Source of the DNA: Planctomycetota bacterium | GTDB taxonomy: Bacteria; Planctomycetota; Planctomycetia; Pirellulales; Pirellulaceae | Assembly (NCBI GenBank): GCA_026692865.1 | Contig: JAPLNI010000059.1 | Coordinates: forward strand, 1-64,000 | Length of the DNA stretch: 64,000 bases | Direction: 5' to 3' | Shown: positions 27,021 to 36,479 of the stretch, in pieces | How the letters are laid out: each line of letters starts with the position of its first letter | Position numbering within the stretch: position 1 is the stretch's first letter | The notes under the pieces: model-generated | The model's database searches: none | What the model was told of the DNA's origin: nothing | The model's input: the letters and a program-made list of their open reading frames with translations, nothing else | Program-made: the position numbers and the translations under genes

Positions 27021-27412
27021 TTAATCGCGGAAGGTAAGGTCTGCCATTCGGGTCTTATAGAACGCAGGATGAATGGCAATTTGCGAACAAACAAACGTGA
27101 GGTCAATCGCAAGGATCGGAAAAACGTGGCACCAACATAGAAGGCATGATATTCGGAGCGGCAATACCAATAATAATGTTTTTATCAGGAAAACGAATCA
27201 ATTCTGAATCAGAGCGAATTAGCAAAAGGAAAATGAAGTCTGAGGGTTAGTGGAAAGATCGATACGATAGTCGATCTTCGTCGGTCGGGGGGGATAGAAA
27301 ATCCCATTAATCGATTGTGCGAGGTTGACGGAGTATTTGAATTTTCAGAGGACAAAGCCTACAACTTAGTAAAGCGGGTAAGTTTTGGTCGCTTTTCTTC
27401 GGAAAGATTGGG

Positions 27413-28315
27413 TCAGTGTTCGATATTTTCTTGTAACCACTGGCGAGCTTTCGTGCGTGCTTCGCTGGGACGCAATATCCATTCGTCGGAGTGGTTGCGA
27501 AAACCGGTATGTTGATAGGTTATGTTTGCGGATGGAAGATGTTGTTTGACATGGGCTTGGATTTGTTGAAGCTGGATTACGTTCTCATCGCAAACAAATT
27601 GCTCGCGGATGCCTAGTCGTTGAAGGCGATCGATTGCTGGCTGGCCTGTACTATTGGGAAAGGACCATTTGCGAATTCCGTCGTAATGGCTGTAGACGAA
27701 CATGGCTCTCCATATCCCCGCAAATTCGTCATTGTCCAGTCCCAAGTAGTTGCAGGCGATTGCTCCTCGCGAGAATCCGCAAAGAATGGCTCGTTTTGGA
27801 TCTCCGTCGAAGCGTTGGCATACATCGTTAAGTGCTTGCTTGCAATAGGCGAGTGTTGCTTTGGAGTCGTACTCAGGTGGTTCGCCCCACCACGTTGTCG
27901 CAATCTGGTTTCCTTGGGAATCAAGAAATGGAACGCTAAGCCAAATGCAAGCTTTGCCGGCAGATATACCATAACCCAAACATGTGTCTTCCGGTTTGCC
28001 TGTTGATTCATCGTTGGTGACGCTGCGGTAACGATTTCCACCCCATTCCACCAGTATCGGATACTTGATTCCAGGCTTCCAATCGATCGGAAGATATAAG
28101 CAGCGATAGACGTCGGGTGACTTCGAATTTGGCAAGCGACAGAAGACACGTTTGCCAGCGCTCGGTTCTCCCTCAACGCAGTCAGGGACAATCAAATCGG
28201 GTTCGACTGTCGCCATATCGGGATAGTTTGCAGTCGCTGTATCGAGCGACCAAGCTAGAAATAGAATTCCGACGGCATAGCTGGGGTAGCGAATAACAAA
28301 AGAATTTACCCTCAT
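27413..28315 (-). CDS. secreted alpha/beta-hydrolase (esterase-like)
   Basis: 300 residues from ATG 28315, chosen because GGGAGG lies 9 bases upstream; an ATG at 28360 is also in frame. A signal peptide covers about residues 1-29 (FLAWSLDTATANYP). The nucleophile elbow GFSRGA lies in RAILCGFSRGAIACNYLG, a GxSxG motif; a late His in FRNHSDEW completes a likely Ser-Asp-His triad. It resembles planctomycete exported esterase/depolymerase-like hydrolases related to the PHB-depolymerase/feruloyl-esterase group. The substrate is unknown. Transcribed away from the redoxin-cytochrome gene. Confidence 0.82.
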   Translation of the reverse strand: MRVNSFVIRYPSYAVGILFLAWSLDTATANYPDMATVEPDLIVPDCVEGEPSAGKRVFCRLPNSKSPDVYRCLYLPIDWKPGIKYPILVEWGGNRYRSVTNDESTGKPEDTCLGYGISAGKACIWLSVPFLDSQGNQIATTWWGEPPEYDSKATLAYCKQALNDVCQRFDGDPKRAILCGFSRGAIACNYLGLDNDEFAGIWRAMFVYSHYDGIRKWSFPNSTGQPAIDRLQRLGIREQFVCDENVIQLQQIQAHVKQHLPSANITYQHTGFRNHSDEWILRPSEARTKARQWLQENIEH

Positions 28316-28483
28316 CAACCGAGCCTCCCACCAACGAATCGATGCATTTCTGTAAAGCACACGAAAGCTTCACCAAAATCCGGGTTCTCACGCCGGTCGT
28401 TTCTTGCGACAATACAAAATAGTCTCTGAAGAAGTCGTAGTCACGTAACTTGTAATTATACCAAACATTCCGCTAGTGAAATC

Positions 28484-30568
28484 ATGCGAATATCAAGCTC
28501 TTCTGCGAACCGTCACGCTTACCGATCCATTGGATTCGTTTCAGGACTTGCGCCTCTTGAATGCGTTCACTTTGTTTTCTCGTTGAGCTTGATCGCCTGG
28601 CTTTTTCCAGCCATCGCTTTCGCGAGCGATTTAACATCGACCCCAAGCGATCGCAAATCGAGTGCTGGGCAAAGCGTATCGATAGGAAGCGTCGCAACGG
28701 ATTTTCGGTTGACGGATTCGCTTGGTAAAGAATGGTCTCTGTCTGATTTCAAGTCGAAAAAGGCTGTTGTATTTGCATTTCTTGGTACGCAGTGTCCGCT
28801 TGCAAAGCTGTACTCTGCCAAGCTTGTCGAGCTACAGAACCAGTACGATCAACGGGGCATCGCTTTTGTTGCAGTTAATTCGAATGTTCAAGATAGCCTT
28901 GCGGAGATGAACGCGCATGCTCGCAAATACGGGTTCGATTTTCCGTTTCTCAAAGACGCTTCGCAAGCCCTCGCGGGTAATCTTGGCGCGACGCGGACGC
29001 CCGAGGTATGTGTGGTCGATCAACAGCAACGCATACGTTATCGTGGTCGAATCGATGATCAATATGGGATTGGCTACACAAAAGATGCGGCGAGCAAAAT
29101 GGAGTTGGTTGACGCGATTGAATCGATTTTGGGTGAGCGCGAGATCGTGTTGACATCGGCTCCTGCGTCGGGCTGCTTGATAGGTCGTGGGCCTCGCGAT
29201 ACCCATGATCAAGCAACCAAAGATCATGAAGGAGCGTCTAAGGTTACCTACGCGAATCAAGTTAGTCGGATACTCCAAGCGAGATGTGTTTCGTGTCACC
29301 GCACGGGCGAGATTGGACCGATGGACTTGAGCAGCTACGACGATGCTGCGGCTTGGGGCGACATGATTGCGGAGGTCGTCGATGATCGGAGAATGCCACC
29401 TTGGCATGCCAGTCCGGAGCACGGGGATTTTAAGAATGACCGTCGACTTCCTGACTCGGAAATCGACGCAATTAAGAAATGGGTGATGGCAGGTGCGCCG
29501 CGTGGGGACTCGAGCCAAGAACCGCAACCATTGAAGTTTGTCGACGGATGGCAACTGGCTCGAGAGCCAGATTTGGTTTTCGCAATGAATGATAAACCGT
29601 TCGAAGTTCCTGCTCGCGGAGATGTCAAATACCAGTACTTCGTAGCCGATCCAAAGCTTGCAGAAGATACTTGGGTTAATGGGATGGAAATTGTTCCTGG
29701 CAACCCATCCATCGTGCATCACATTCTGGTGTTTGTGCGTGACAAAGGTAGCAAGAAAAAATCCTTGAATGCAGAACGTGGTTTTCTTGCGGGCTATGTA
29801 CCTGGAACGCGTGTTGAAATGATGCCCAAGGGGATGGCGAAGCGCATTCCTGCAAATAGCGAGCTCGTCTTTCAAATACACTACACGCCTAACGGGACCG
29901 CACAAACGGACCTTAGTCAGATTGGCTTCTGGAGGGTCGATGCAAGCAGCGTGACGCATGAAGTGCAGACTACAAGCTCCGTTCAGCCAGAGCTAAAGAT
30001 TCCGCCCAACGAAGCCAACTATAAGACCGCGGCGATGCAGCCCGAGGAACTTCCCGAGTGCGAATTGCTTTCGATGAGCCCGCACATGCATGTTCGAGGC
30101 AAATCGTTTCGATACAGTGCGGTCTACCCCGATGGTCGCAAGGAGATCCTGATCGATGTGCCTCGCTACGATTTCAATTGGCAAACCGAATATCGACTGA
30201 AAGACAATTTGAAGATGCCGGCAGGGACTCGGATCTTCTGTGAAGCCAGCTTCGACAACTCCGCAGGTAACTTAAACAACCCAGATCCAAACTCATGGGT
30301 TTACTGGGGCGATCAGACTTACGAGGAGATGATGATAGGCTACTTTCACATCTCTGTTCCAGTTGACCCAAGTCTGGGACGGGGGGCAGAAATGAAGAAA
30401 GGTGCAGCAACAAAACGACCGACAGCAATGCAAATCTTTTTGATGCTGGATTCAGATCAAGACGACCGGTTGCTCAAGAGCGAAATCCCAAAGCAGTTGA
30501 TTTCTTCATTTGAAAAGCTCGATAAAAATCGCGATGGAGTGCTCGAAAAATCTGAGGTTCCTAAGTAG
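28484..30568 (+). CDS. redoxin - cytochrome c - copper type II monooxygenase-like - EF-hand fusion protein
   Basis: 694 residues with an N-terminal hydrophobic export signal (about 28-48). Domains in order: AhpC/TSA-type redoxin at about 62-205 (SVATDFRLTDSLGKEWSLSDFKSKK, FLGTQCPLAKLY); a cytochrome c-like segment with CVSCH at C268-C271-H272 and the distal block DDRRMPPWHA; a copper type II ascorbate-dependent monooxygenase-like region at about 350-625 with His motifs SIVHHILVF, FQIHYTPNG and MSPHMHVRG; and a C-terminal EF-hand pair (LDSDQDDRLLKSEI, LDKNRDGVLEKSEV). It stops with TAG. The domain set suggests an exported redox enzyme that hydroxylates or oxidises an unknown substrate, with built-in electron transfer. 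Confidence 0.9.
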   Translation: MRISSSSANRHAYRSIGFVSGLAPLECVHFVFSLSLIAWLFPAIAFASDLTSTPSDRKSSAGQSVSIGSVATDFRLTDSLGKEWSLSDFKSKKAVVFAFLGTQCPLAKLYSAKLVELQNQYDQRGIAFVAVNSNVQDSLAEMNAHARKYGFDFPFLKDASQALAGNLGATRTPEVCVVDQQQRIRYRGRIDDQYGIGYTKDAASKMELVDAIESILGEREIVLTSAPASGCLIGRGPRDTHDQATKDHEGASKVTYANQVSRILQARCVSCHRTGEIGPMDLSSYDDAAAWGDMIAEVVDDRRMPPWHASPEHGDFKNDRRLPDSEIDAIKKWVMAGAPRGDSSQEPQPLKFVDGWQLAREPDLVFAMNDKPFEVPARGDVKYQYFVADPKLAEDTWVNGMEIVPGNPSIVHHILVFVRDKGSKKKSLNAERGFLAGYVPGTRVEMMPKGMAKRIPANSELVFQIHYTPNGTAQTDLSQIGFWRVDASSVTHEVQTTSSVQPELKIPPNEANYKTAAMQPEELPECELLSMSPHMHVRGKSFRYSAVYPDGRKEILIDVPRYDFNWQTEYRLKDNLKMPAGTRIFCEASFDNSAGNLNNPDPNSWVYWGDQTYEEMMIGYFHISVPVDPSLGRGAEMKKGAATKRPTAMQIFLMLDSDQDDRLLKSEIPKQLISSFEKLDKNRDGVLEKSEVPK

Positions 30569-30684
30569 CACATGTGCACGCGTTCGGTCAAATAAATCCG
30601 CAAGTGAGTTACCTACTCGCTAAGATAGCGTGCGACTTATAGTGAACTCGTTTGCGAATTGGATTGCGGTGGCACGAAGGATGT

Positions 30685-31527
30685 TTAAGCGAGGCCGCCG
30701 CTGGCGTCGAATAGCACGAGGGCGTCGCGGGTTTGTGCGACGTCGTGGACGCGAAGAATGTGGATGCCGCATTTTGCCATCGCGAGCGAGACCCCTAGCG
30801 TGCCTGCTGTTCGGTCTGCAGATTTGCTGCCGAGTAGTTTTGCGATGAAACCTTTTCGCGAATGACCAATCAAGATTGGCTGACCAAGCTCGAGGAATTT
30901 TGTTGCACAGCGCAGCAGTTCCAGGTTGTGCTCGTGCGATTTTCCGAATCCGATTCCTGGGTCAAGGCAAATCTTGGATCTTGCAACTCCTCGGTCGCAA
31001 AGCTGATGTAGTCGTTGCGCTAGATAGTCGTAGATTTCGCTGACAACATTTTCGTACGTTGGGTTGTCCTGCATGGTTTGCGGCGTACCTTGCATATGCA
31101 TAGCACACACGGCTACTTTGGTCTGGGTTGCCAAGCTGATCATCTCTGGATCACCAGAAAGTCCGGTAACATCATTGATAATTTCCGCGCCGCTTGCGAC
31201 AGCGGCACTCGCTACAGATGCCTTTGATGTATCGACGGAAATGGGGATCGAAAGTCGACCAGCAAGTTGCTCGATAACTGGTAGGACACGTTGCAATTCG
31301 GTCGTTGCAGAAATACTCTCGGCGTAGGGTCGAGTGCTTTCACCACCGATGTCGATGATGTCTGCTCCGTTATCTTCCATGAGCAACGCGCGATCGACGG
31401 CGAGTTGTGTCGAGTAGAAATTACCGCCGTCGGAGAAACTATCTGGGGTGACATTTAAAATCCCCATGATCTTGGGAATTGATCCAAACGTGACTGTCCG
31501 TTTGTTTGTTTCCCAAGTTAGGGGCAT
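30685..31527 (-). CDS. folP: dihydropteroate synthase
   Basis: 280 residues. Condenses 6-hydroxymethyl-7,8-dihydropterin diphosphate with p-aminobenzoate in folate synthesis, in the cytoplasm. Signature blocks: KIMGILNVTPDSFSDGG (about 19-35), GADIIDIGGESTRP (54-67), SVDTSKASVA, EIINDVTGL, the ICLDPGIGFGKS pterin-binding loop and LIGHSRKGFI. Length is normal for the family. The next gene on the same strand, trxA, starts upstream at 31963, leaving a 115-base gap. Confidence 0.97.
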   Translation of the reverse strand: MPLTWETNKRTVTFGSIPKIMGILNVTPDSFSDGGNFYSTQLAVDRALLMEDNGADIIDIGGESTRPYAESISATTELQRVLPVIEQLAGRLSIPISVDTSKASVASAAVASGAEIINDVTGLSGDPEMISLATQTKVAVCAMHMQGTPQTMQDNPTYENVVSEIYDYLAQRLHQLCDRGVARSKICLDPGIGFGKSHEHNLELLRCATKFLELGQPILIGHSRKGFIAKLLGSKSADRTAGTLGVSLAMAKCGIHILRVHDVAQTRDALVLFDASGGLA

Positions 31528-31642
31528 GACGTGTTTCTAAATCTCTTTATCGCATCGCGAAGGTCATAATGGGCATTTTGTTCCAGCGTGTGAACTGACG
31601 AGCACAGGCTGGAACGAATGTCGAGTGCCTGCATCAGCAATC

Positions 31643-31963
31643 TTAGACGGACTGCAGAGCAGCTTCCAGCTTGCTACGTGGTGGTAGGCCGATGAATCGC
31701 TCGGCTACTTGGCCATCTTTGAAAAGGAGCAACGTCGGGATATTCATGATGTCGTACTTTTGAGCGGTTTCTGGGTTATCATCGACGTTTACTTTGCCGA
31801 TTTTCACCTTTCCGTTGTACTGAACTGCCAGTTCGTCGATCAACGGTGCAATCTGTCGGCAAGGACCACACCACGGTGCCCAGAAGTCGACAAGCACAGG
31901 AGAGGAGGATTGAATGACATCGTCTTCAAATCCGGCATCAGTAAATTCGGCAGCGTTGCCCAT
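31643..31963 (-). CDS. trxA: thioredoxin
   Basis: 106 residues, standard thioredoxin length, no signal peptide. Active site WCGPC in VLVDFWAPWCGPCRQIAP (about 27-44), with the cis-Pro block IMNIPTLLLFKDGQ. General cytoplasmic disulfide reductase, reduced by a thioredoxin reductase that is not in this window. Confidence 0.97.
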   Translation of the reverse strand: MGNAAEFTDAGFEDDVIQSSSPVLVDFWAPWCGPCRQIAPLIDELAVQYNGKVKIGKVNVDDNPETAQKYDIMNIPTLLLFKDGQVAERFIGLPPRSKLEAALQSV

Positions 31964-32122
31964 GTTGTTTTCCTATAGTCCAAGGCAGGTGAGAAATAGT
32001 TGATTGCAGTTCAATTGTAAGTCCGAGGCTAACAGGCTGTCAATTCGACGGCCAGTCTTGCTCGTTGCCACATAACGTTTTCAGTAAGCATCTTTGGTAC
32101 CAAATCGTATGAATTCGCACAG

Positions 32123-32737
32123 CTAGCCGACCGCTGCCGCTGGAAGGAACGTTTTCCACGAGGCGTATCGGGGGTCTTGAAGCGTTGCAACCATCCCAGG
32201 ATTTGCGTGAGGCTTGGCCGGATGTGTCAATAATCGCATTGCCGCTTGTACAGGAGTTCGTCCTCCTTTTTTGGAGTTGCAGTGCGTGCAACTACAGACG
32301 ACGTTTTCCCAAGAAGTTCGACCGCCTTGCGAGCGAGGGACTACGTGATCCAAGCTTAATTGACTGATCGGCTTGCTTTGTCCGCAATATTGGCAGCGGT
32401 AGCCGTCTCTGGCAAATAGATTCTTGCGATTGAAACGCACGGTCGACTTGGGTACTTTATCGTAGAGAACCAAGCGAACGATTCTTGGAACTTGAAGCTC
32501 TTGATGAGGCGTTCTCAAGTAATCTTCGCCGGGTTGTTTTTCCAAGGCGTGTAATTGAGAAAGCTCACACCAATTCTCGAAATCGTAGTTGGTATATGAG
32601 TCTTGTTCAATGGTGATGGCTTCTGCACATCCGCGATAGAGAAGCGTCATTGCTCGACGAACGTCGACGACGCGAACCGGCATATAGAACCGATTCAAAA
32701 CCAACACGCTACAATCTAAACTAGAGCTTTCACTCAT
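32123..32737 (-). CDS. HNH endonuclease family protein
   Basis: 204 residues. The HNH module is complete: CQYCG zinc pair (about 113-117), LSLDHVVPRSQGGRTSWENVVCSCTHCNSKKGG (about 126-158) with the DH, N and H positions and the second Cys pair. The N-terminus (VLVLNRFYMPVRVVDVRRAMTLLYRG) matches the common bacterial stand-alone HNH proteins of unknown role. It ends in TAG. It lies in line with trxA and folP but is separated by 159 bases, so a shared transcript is possible but not shown. Confidence 0.9.
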   Translation of the reverse strand: MSESSSLDCSVLVLNRFYMPVRVVDVRRAMTLLYRGCAEAITIEQDSYTNYDFENWCELSQLHALEKQPGEDYLRTPHQELQVPRIVRLVLYDKVPKSTVRFNRKNLFARDGYRCQYCGQSKPISQLSLDHVVPRSQGGRTSWENVVCSCTHCNSKKGGRTPVQAAMRLLTHPAKPHANPGMVATLQDPRYASWKTFLPAAAVG

Positions 32738-32919
32738 CAGACCGGATCCTCCCTCTATCGCAAGAGACCTTCACCTTTGGTAGCCAACTCGGCCATCATC
32801 TTAACCTACAGCAATACGTCCCGTACACGCTTCGAAACCGCATTCTGCAACTTCTACGCAAATTCTTCATCAGTAAACACAAAAAATTTTCCCTTTTCAA
32901 ACATCAGAATCGATAAGCA

Positions 32920-35031
32920 ATGGATTACTTTCGCAGGCAGTGCAAGGGCATTGTCGTTCTAGGGACGCTCATATCGTTTCATGGGTTCGTTTTGGCGAGT
33001 TTAGCAATCGGTCAACCGGCACCGAACTCGGGGCAACCGAAACGGCTTGTAAATCCGCCTACACAGTTGTTCAAAGCGATTGTAGGCAAACCGTTTGGAG
33101 TCGCATCGATGTCGATTCCCATTGGGACGGTCGAGGCTGGGAGGATCCCACGTGTCCTAGTCTCGGATAGCGAAGGTCGGATTTTTTATCCCGCAGTGGA
33201 CCTGGAACCGGTGCAATATCTGGAGGATGGAACAATCGTCGGATCGATCAGCCCCCGGCCAATGCGAACCGAACGAGAAGTTGGTCGAGGCGGGCTCGTG
33301 GATCGGCTAAGAAATGTGATTCGTCAATCGCAGGAAGTCATTGATCCACCGCGAGTTCTCCGCGTTCAGTTCTTGTTTGTCGGGGACACGCCTTTGCAAA
33401 TTCATCTCGCCGGTGATTACACGCTGGACTCCGACGTTATACCTGAGCCGATGGCGCCATCCACGGGTGGCGGTGGAATCCATCGCATATTGTTGGAGCG
33501 ATGGTGGGATGGCTATGCGAATCAAGCTCAACGGCAGTTAGAGGCGAGTGACTATCCGCCGGGGATCGAAACGTATCTGTGCGAAATGTTAGCTTCGCGA
33601 CTAGATCTTCCGACTCGTGAGCTTCGAAGCAACCGCGAAGTCGCAAAGGCTCAGCGAGATATTCCGCTGTCCACACTGGAACTGCTTGGCGGTGTAGAAA
33701 GTCTTCGCGATGATGTGATGCGAGCTTCCTTGCGTCCTTCGAAGTCAACTCTTGTTGGGGAACTGCCTGCAGGTATTGAGTCCGTCCCGGTAGACCGAGA
33801 GCCGAATGCCGGGGGGAACCCGAGGCTAGCGCCTTCAGCTCAGGGAGGCCAAGCTATAGTACCGCTGCCACCGCCCCCGCTTTGGAACGATCCTATTGTT
33901 CCCGCATTGCCCAGAAACGTTCCAATTGAAAGCATTGCCAATCACGTTCCACCCGAATGCTTTTACATTCGATTCGAACGCTTTGCGAACTACTTGTGGT
34001 TTCAGCAGCTGACCGAAGCTCAAGGCCGTGGGATCTCGCAGATGATCATGCTGCGTGGAATCGACTACCAATCGGATAAGCGTGTCGAGCGGATGCTGAA
34101 CACGAAAATGACGGCTCTCGCGAAACTGTTTGGCGATGCGATCATTCAAGATATCGCGTTGATCGGTTTGGATCTTTACATGCAAGACGGCCCCGCGATG
34201 GGGGTTCTGTTCGAGTCGTCCAGTCCGGATCTTTTGATGCAATCGCTTGATGGAGATCGCACGGCAACGGCTACTGCGGAAAAGGACCAGGGTGTCGTGC
34301 TCGAAGATCTTGAAATGCTGGGCTCGAAAGTCACCTTCTTGAGCTCGCCCGATAACCGGATTCGATCGTTTCGAGCTCGAGCTGGCAATTACATTCTCAT
34401 TACGACTAGCAAAACTCTGTGCAAACGATTCCTGGAGGTCGATCAAGGAAGCCCCTCGATGGCTTCGAGTCCCTCGTTTCAGTACGCGCGCTTGAGTATG
34501 CCTCAGAAGAACGAGTACTCGCTGTTCGCTTTTTTCTCGCCGCAGTTTTTTCGATCGCTAGTCTCGCCACAATACACGATCGAATTGCGACGACGCTTTC
34601 GAGCAATCTCGCACTTGCAGTTGGCCGAGATGGCTTCATTAGTCGACCAGCACGAAACCAAAGCCGGCGTCGATACGGATTCTGATCCTAACGTCGCTCG
34701 CAGTAAACCTGCGATAAAACCCGCGACATCTTCTACAAAGTCTTCAGCGATCAACATCCCGTCCTTCATCGACAAAGAGCTTCTTCCGCCTTGGTTTCTC
34801 GCCACCTTTGTCTCCACCACCTTGTGCAATCGGACAGCCAATCAAATAGCGGTGATCAGGTTCCGCGCGGACGCTGGATTGATTCACTTAGAGGTGCTCG
34901 CGGAAGCTTCATTCCGATACCGGATGTTGAGTTATTGGATTGCTCGCCTGAAGAAGCCGCATCGTACGTCGAGCAGTCGTCTTACTACGTCAGTCACTGG
35001 CAGCAAACAGATCCGTTGGCTATTGGCGTGA
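32920..35031 (+). CDS. large secreted planctomycete protein, N-terminal part before a frameshift
   Basis: 703 residues in the open frame, with an export signal at about 10-33 (VVLGTLISFHGFVLASLAIG). No recognised domain. A Pro-rich linker (IVPLPPPPLWNDPIVPALPRNVP) at about 315-340 precedes a globular part with FYIRFERFANYLWF. Coding character ends near 34905: the residues after LEVLAE (ASFRYRMLSYWIARLKKPHRTSSSRL) are atypical, while another frame there reads GSFIPIPDVELLDCSPEEAASYV and continues to 36206. The intact protein would be about 1095 residues. One lost or gained base is enough to explain the split. Confidence 0.75.
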   Translation: MDYFRRQCKGIVVLGTLISFHGFVLASLAIGQPAPNSGQPKRLVNPPTQLFKAIVGKPFGVASMSIPIGTVEAGRIPRVLVSDSEGRIFYPAVDLEPVQYLEDGTIVGSISPRPMRTEREVGRGGLVDRLRNVIRQSQEVIDPPRVLRVQFLFVGDTPLQIHLAGDYTLDSDVIPEPMAPSTGGGGIHRILLERWWDGYANQAQRQLEASDYPPGIETYLCEMLASRLDLPTRELRSNREVAKAQRDIPLSTLELLGGVESLRDDVMRASLRPSKSTLVGELPAGIESVPVDREPNAGGNPRLAPSAQGGQAIVPLPPPPLWNDPIVPALPRNVPIESIANHVPPECFYIRFERFANYLWFQQLTEAQGRGISQMIMLRGIDYQSDKRVERMLNTKMTALAKLFGDAIIQDIALIGLDLYMQDGPAMGVLFESSSPDLLMQSLDGDRTATATAEKDQGVVLEDLEMLGSKVTFLSSPDNRIRSFRARAGNYILITTSKTLCKRFLEVDQGSPSMASSPSFQYARLSMPQKNEYSLFAFFSPQFFRSLVSPQYTIELRRRFRAISHLQLAEMASLVDQHETKAGVDTDSDPNVARSKPAIKPATSSTKSSAINIPSFIDKELLPPWFLATFVSTTLCNRTANQIAVIRFRADAGLIHLEVLAEASFRYRMLSYWIARLKKPHRTSSSRLTTSVTGSKQIRWLLA

Positions 35032-36206
35032 GGCGGTTTGCTCACCCGACGTCTGGCACGATGGAACGGCTTGCAATCGAAAGTTACGTTGCACCGTTTG
35101 GCCGCGACAAGTATGGATGGCTTTCGCAAGTGCTTGCTCCGCCGGTTCGCACACGGATCGAGTTGCCTGCTGATGATATGGTGAACCTCCAAGTCCATAT
35201 GTCAGGCCAATCACTTTTGGGGCTCGCTCCAGTGCAGGATCACGTTCTTTTTTCGGGAGTGAAAGACATGATTCCGCCCCCTCCCAATGCAAAACTCAAG
35301 CTGATTGAAACGCTTCGCACAATTCAGATGACACCCGGATATTTGGGAGCATGGCCGCTTCCGGGATACTTGGATCGATTGCCTTTAGGGCTGGGCGGTG
35401 GATTACCGGATCCGTATGGCTTCTCGCGATTGCTGCTAGGTGCATGGCGTTGGCAAGGCAATGGATTCAGCGTTCTCTCGTTTGATCGGAGTATTCTGGA
35501 GAACTCGATCCCAGCACTGCAAGCGGTACCCGCAATCGATCCCGCTCAAGCACGTGCAACAATCGCCGACCTCGAAAACAGCAAGCTATCGACATGGATT
35601 AACACATATTGGTATCGGCGTGGGTTGCAAGGTTCGCGCGGTAACGCACGACTTCTCGATACGATTCAAACGCAGTTTCAAATCCCGGCAACCGAGTCCA
35701 AAGATGTTGCCGAGCGATTGATCGATGGGGTTGTTCAATGTCCACTCGGAGGCCAATACGCAATGACTTCTACGGACAAAGATAAAGCAGCAAACGCGAT
35801 GTGGTCCAGTTCCGCATGGCCTGTGAATCCAGCTTCTGTGGACGCTTCGCCTCAACGGCCAACCTTGCCTCCATCGCGTCCCTATGCAGCAGGCCTAGAG
35901 ATGAATCCCGAGACGGCATTCCCGCCTGCTGATTATCGAGCCCCCTGGCTAGGGTGGTTTCGCGGCGGCCAAATCCATGTGACTCAACTTTCAAGCCAGT
36001 TGATTGTCGTTGGTCAAGTCGACCTGGAAAAGCTTCCGCCAGTGCCGCTTTCGAAATCGGAGGCGGGCTCACAAAAGGTCTTACCCCCGATGAACTTCGA
36101 TCTGTTCAGCGTTCCATTCAATATCTTTGGAGGCGCCAAACAAAACGATGCACCGGAGAAAGGTGCAGAGAGAGTAATCGAAAAGCCAAAAACCAGAGAG
36201 TTTTAA
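34791..36206 (+). CDS. C-terminal part of the large secreted protein (other frame)
   Basis: The open frame is 471 residues, of which the first 38 or so overlap the preceding gene and are probably not coding. Genuine sequence begins near 34906 with GSFIPIPDVELLDCSPEEAASYVEQ and runs to TAA at 36206. No family was recognised. Pro/Gly-rich segments (ALAPPVRTRIELPADDM-like, GYLDRLPLGLGGGLPDPYGF) and a Trp-rich C-terminal region (APWLGWFRGGQIHVTQ) are visible. There is no signal peptide or ribosome-binding site of its own, consistent with being the 3' portion of one gene. Confidence 0.65.
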   Translation: MVSRHLCLHHLVQSDSQSNSGDQVPRGRWIDSLRGARGSFIPIPDVELLDCSPEEAASYVEQSSYYVSHWQQTDPLAIGVRRFAHPTSGTMERLAIESYVAPFGRDKYGWLSQVLAPPVRTRIELPADDMVNLQVHMSGQSLLGLAPVQDHVLFSGVKDMIPPPPNAKLKLIETLRTIQMTPGYLGAWPLPGYLDRLPLGLGGGLPDPYGFSRLLLGAWRWQGNGFSVLSFDRSILENSIPALQAVPAIDPAQARATIADLENSKLSTWINTYWYRRGLQGSRGNARLLDTIQTQFQIPATESKDVAERLIDGVVQCPLGGQYAMTSTDKDKAANAMWSSSAWPVNPASVDASPQRPTLPPSRPYAAGLEMNPETAFPPADYRAPWLGWFRGGQIHVTQLSSQLIVVGQVDLEKLPPVPLSKSEAGSQKVLPPMNFDLFSVPFNIFGGAKQNDAPEKGAERVIEKPKTREF

Positions 36207-36210
36207 ACGT

Positions 36211-36235
36211 GTAGCGGTGTCTCTCCTTAGACACC
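36211..36235 (+). repeat. GTAG-headed hairpin (REP-like) after the large secreted protein
   Basis: GTAG at 36211-36214 is followed by stem GGTGTCT (36216-36222), loop CTCCTT and AGACACC (36229-36235). It lies 5 bases after the stop codon. It may act as a terminator-like structure or be a single REP element. Confidence 0.5.
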
Positions 36236-36302
36236 TAAGAAAACAGAGTTTTTGAGACTTTTCTTCTCCGAATGCAACGTGGATTTGCATTCAATTCACA
36301 AT

Positions 36303-36366
36303 CATGCTCGTGCTCGTGCTCGATTGTACGATTCGAGTACGAGTACCGCCGATGGCTGAGTACGAA
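36303..36366 (+). repeat. GTACTC-rich dispersed intergenic repeat, copy 1
   Basis: Iterated CTCGTG and GAGTAC words followed by CCGCCGATGGCTGAGTAC (36346-36363). The latter 18 bases recur exactly at 39093-39110. It lies in the spacer between convergent genes. Confidence 0.7.
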
Positions 36367-36479
36367 AGAGCAGGGTTTGTGAGCAAAAACCTTGCTTCAG
36401 ATAGTGATGATTGGTTAGGAGCGGCAATTTTGAGATGCAAGTCTGCGGAGAGACTTGCCTACTTGCTCACCGTTTGCAT

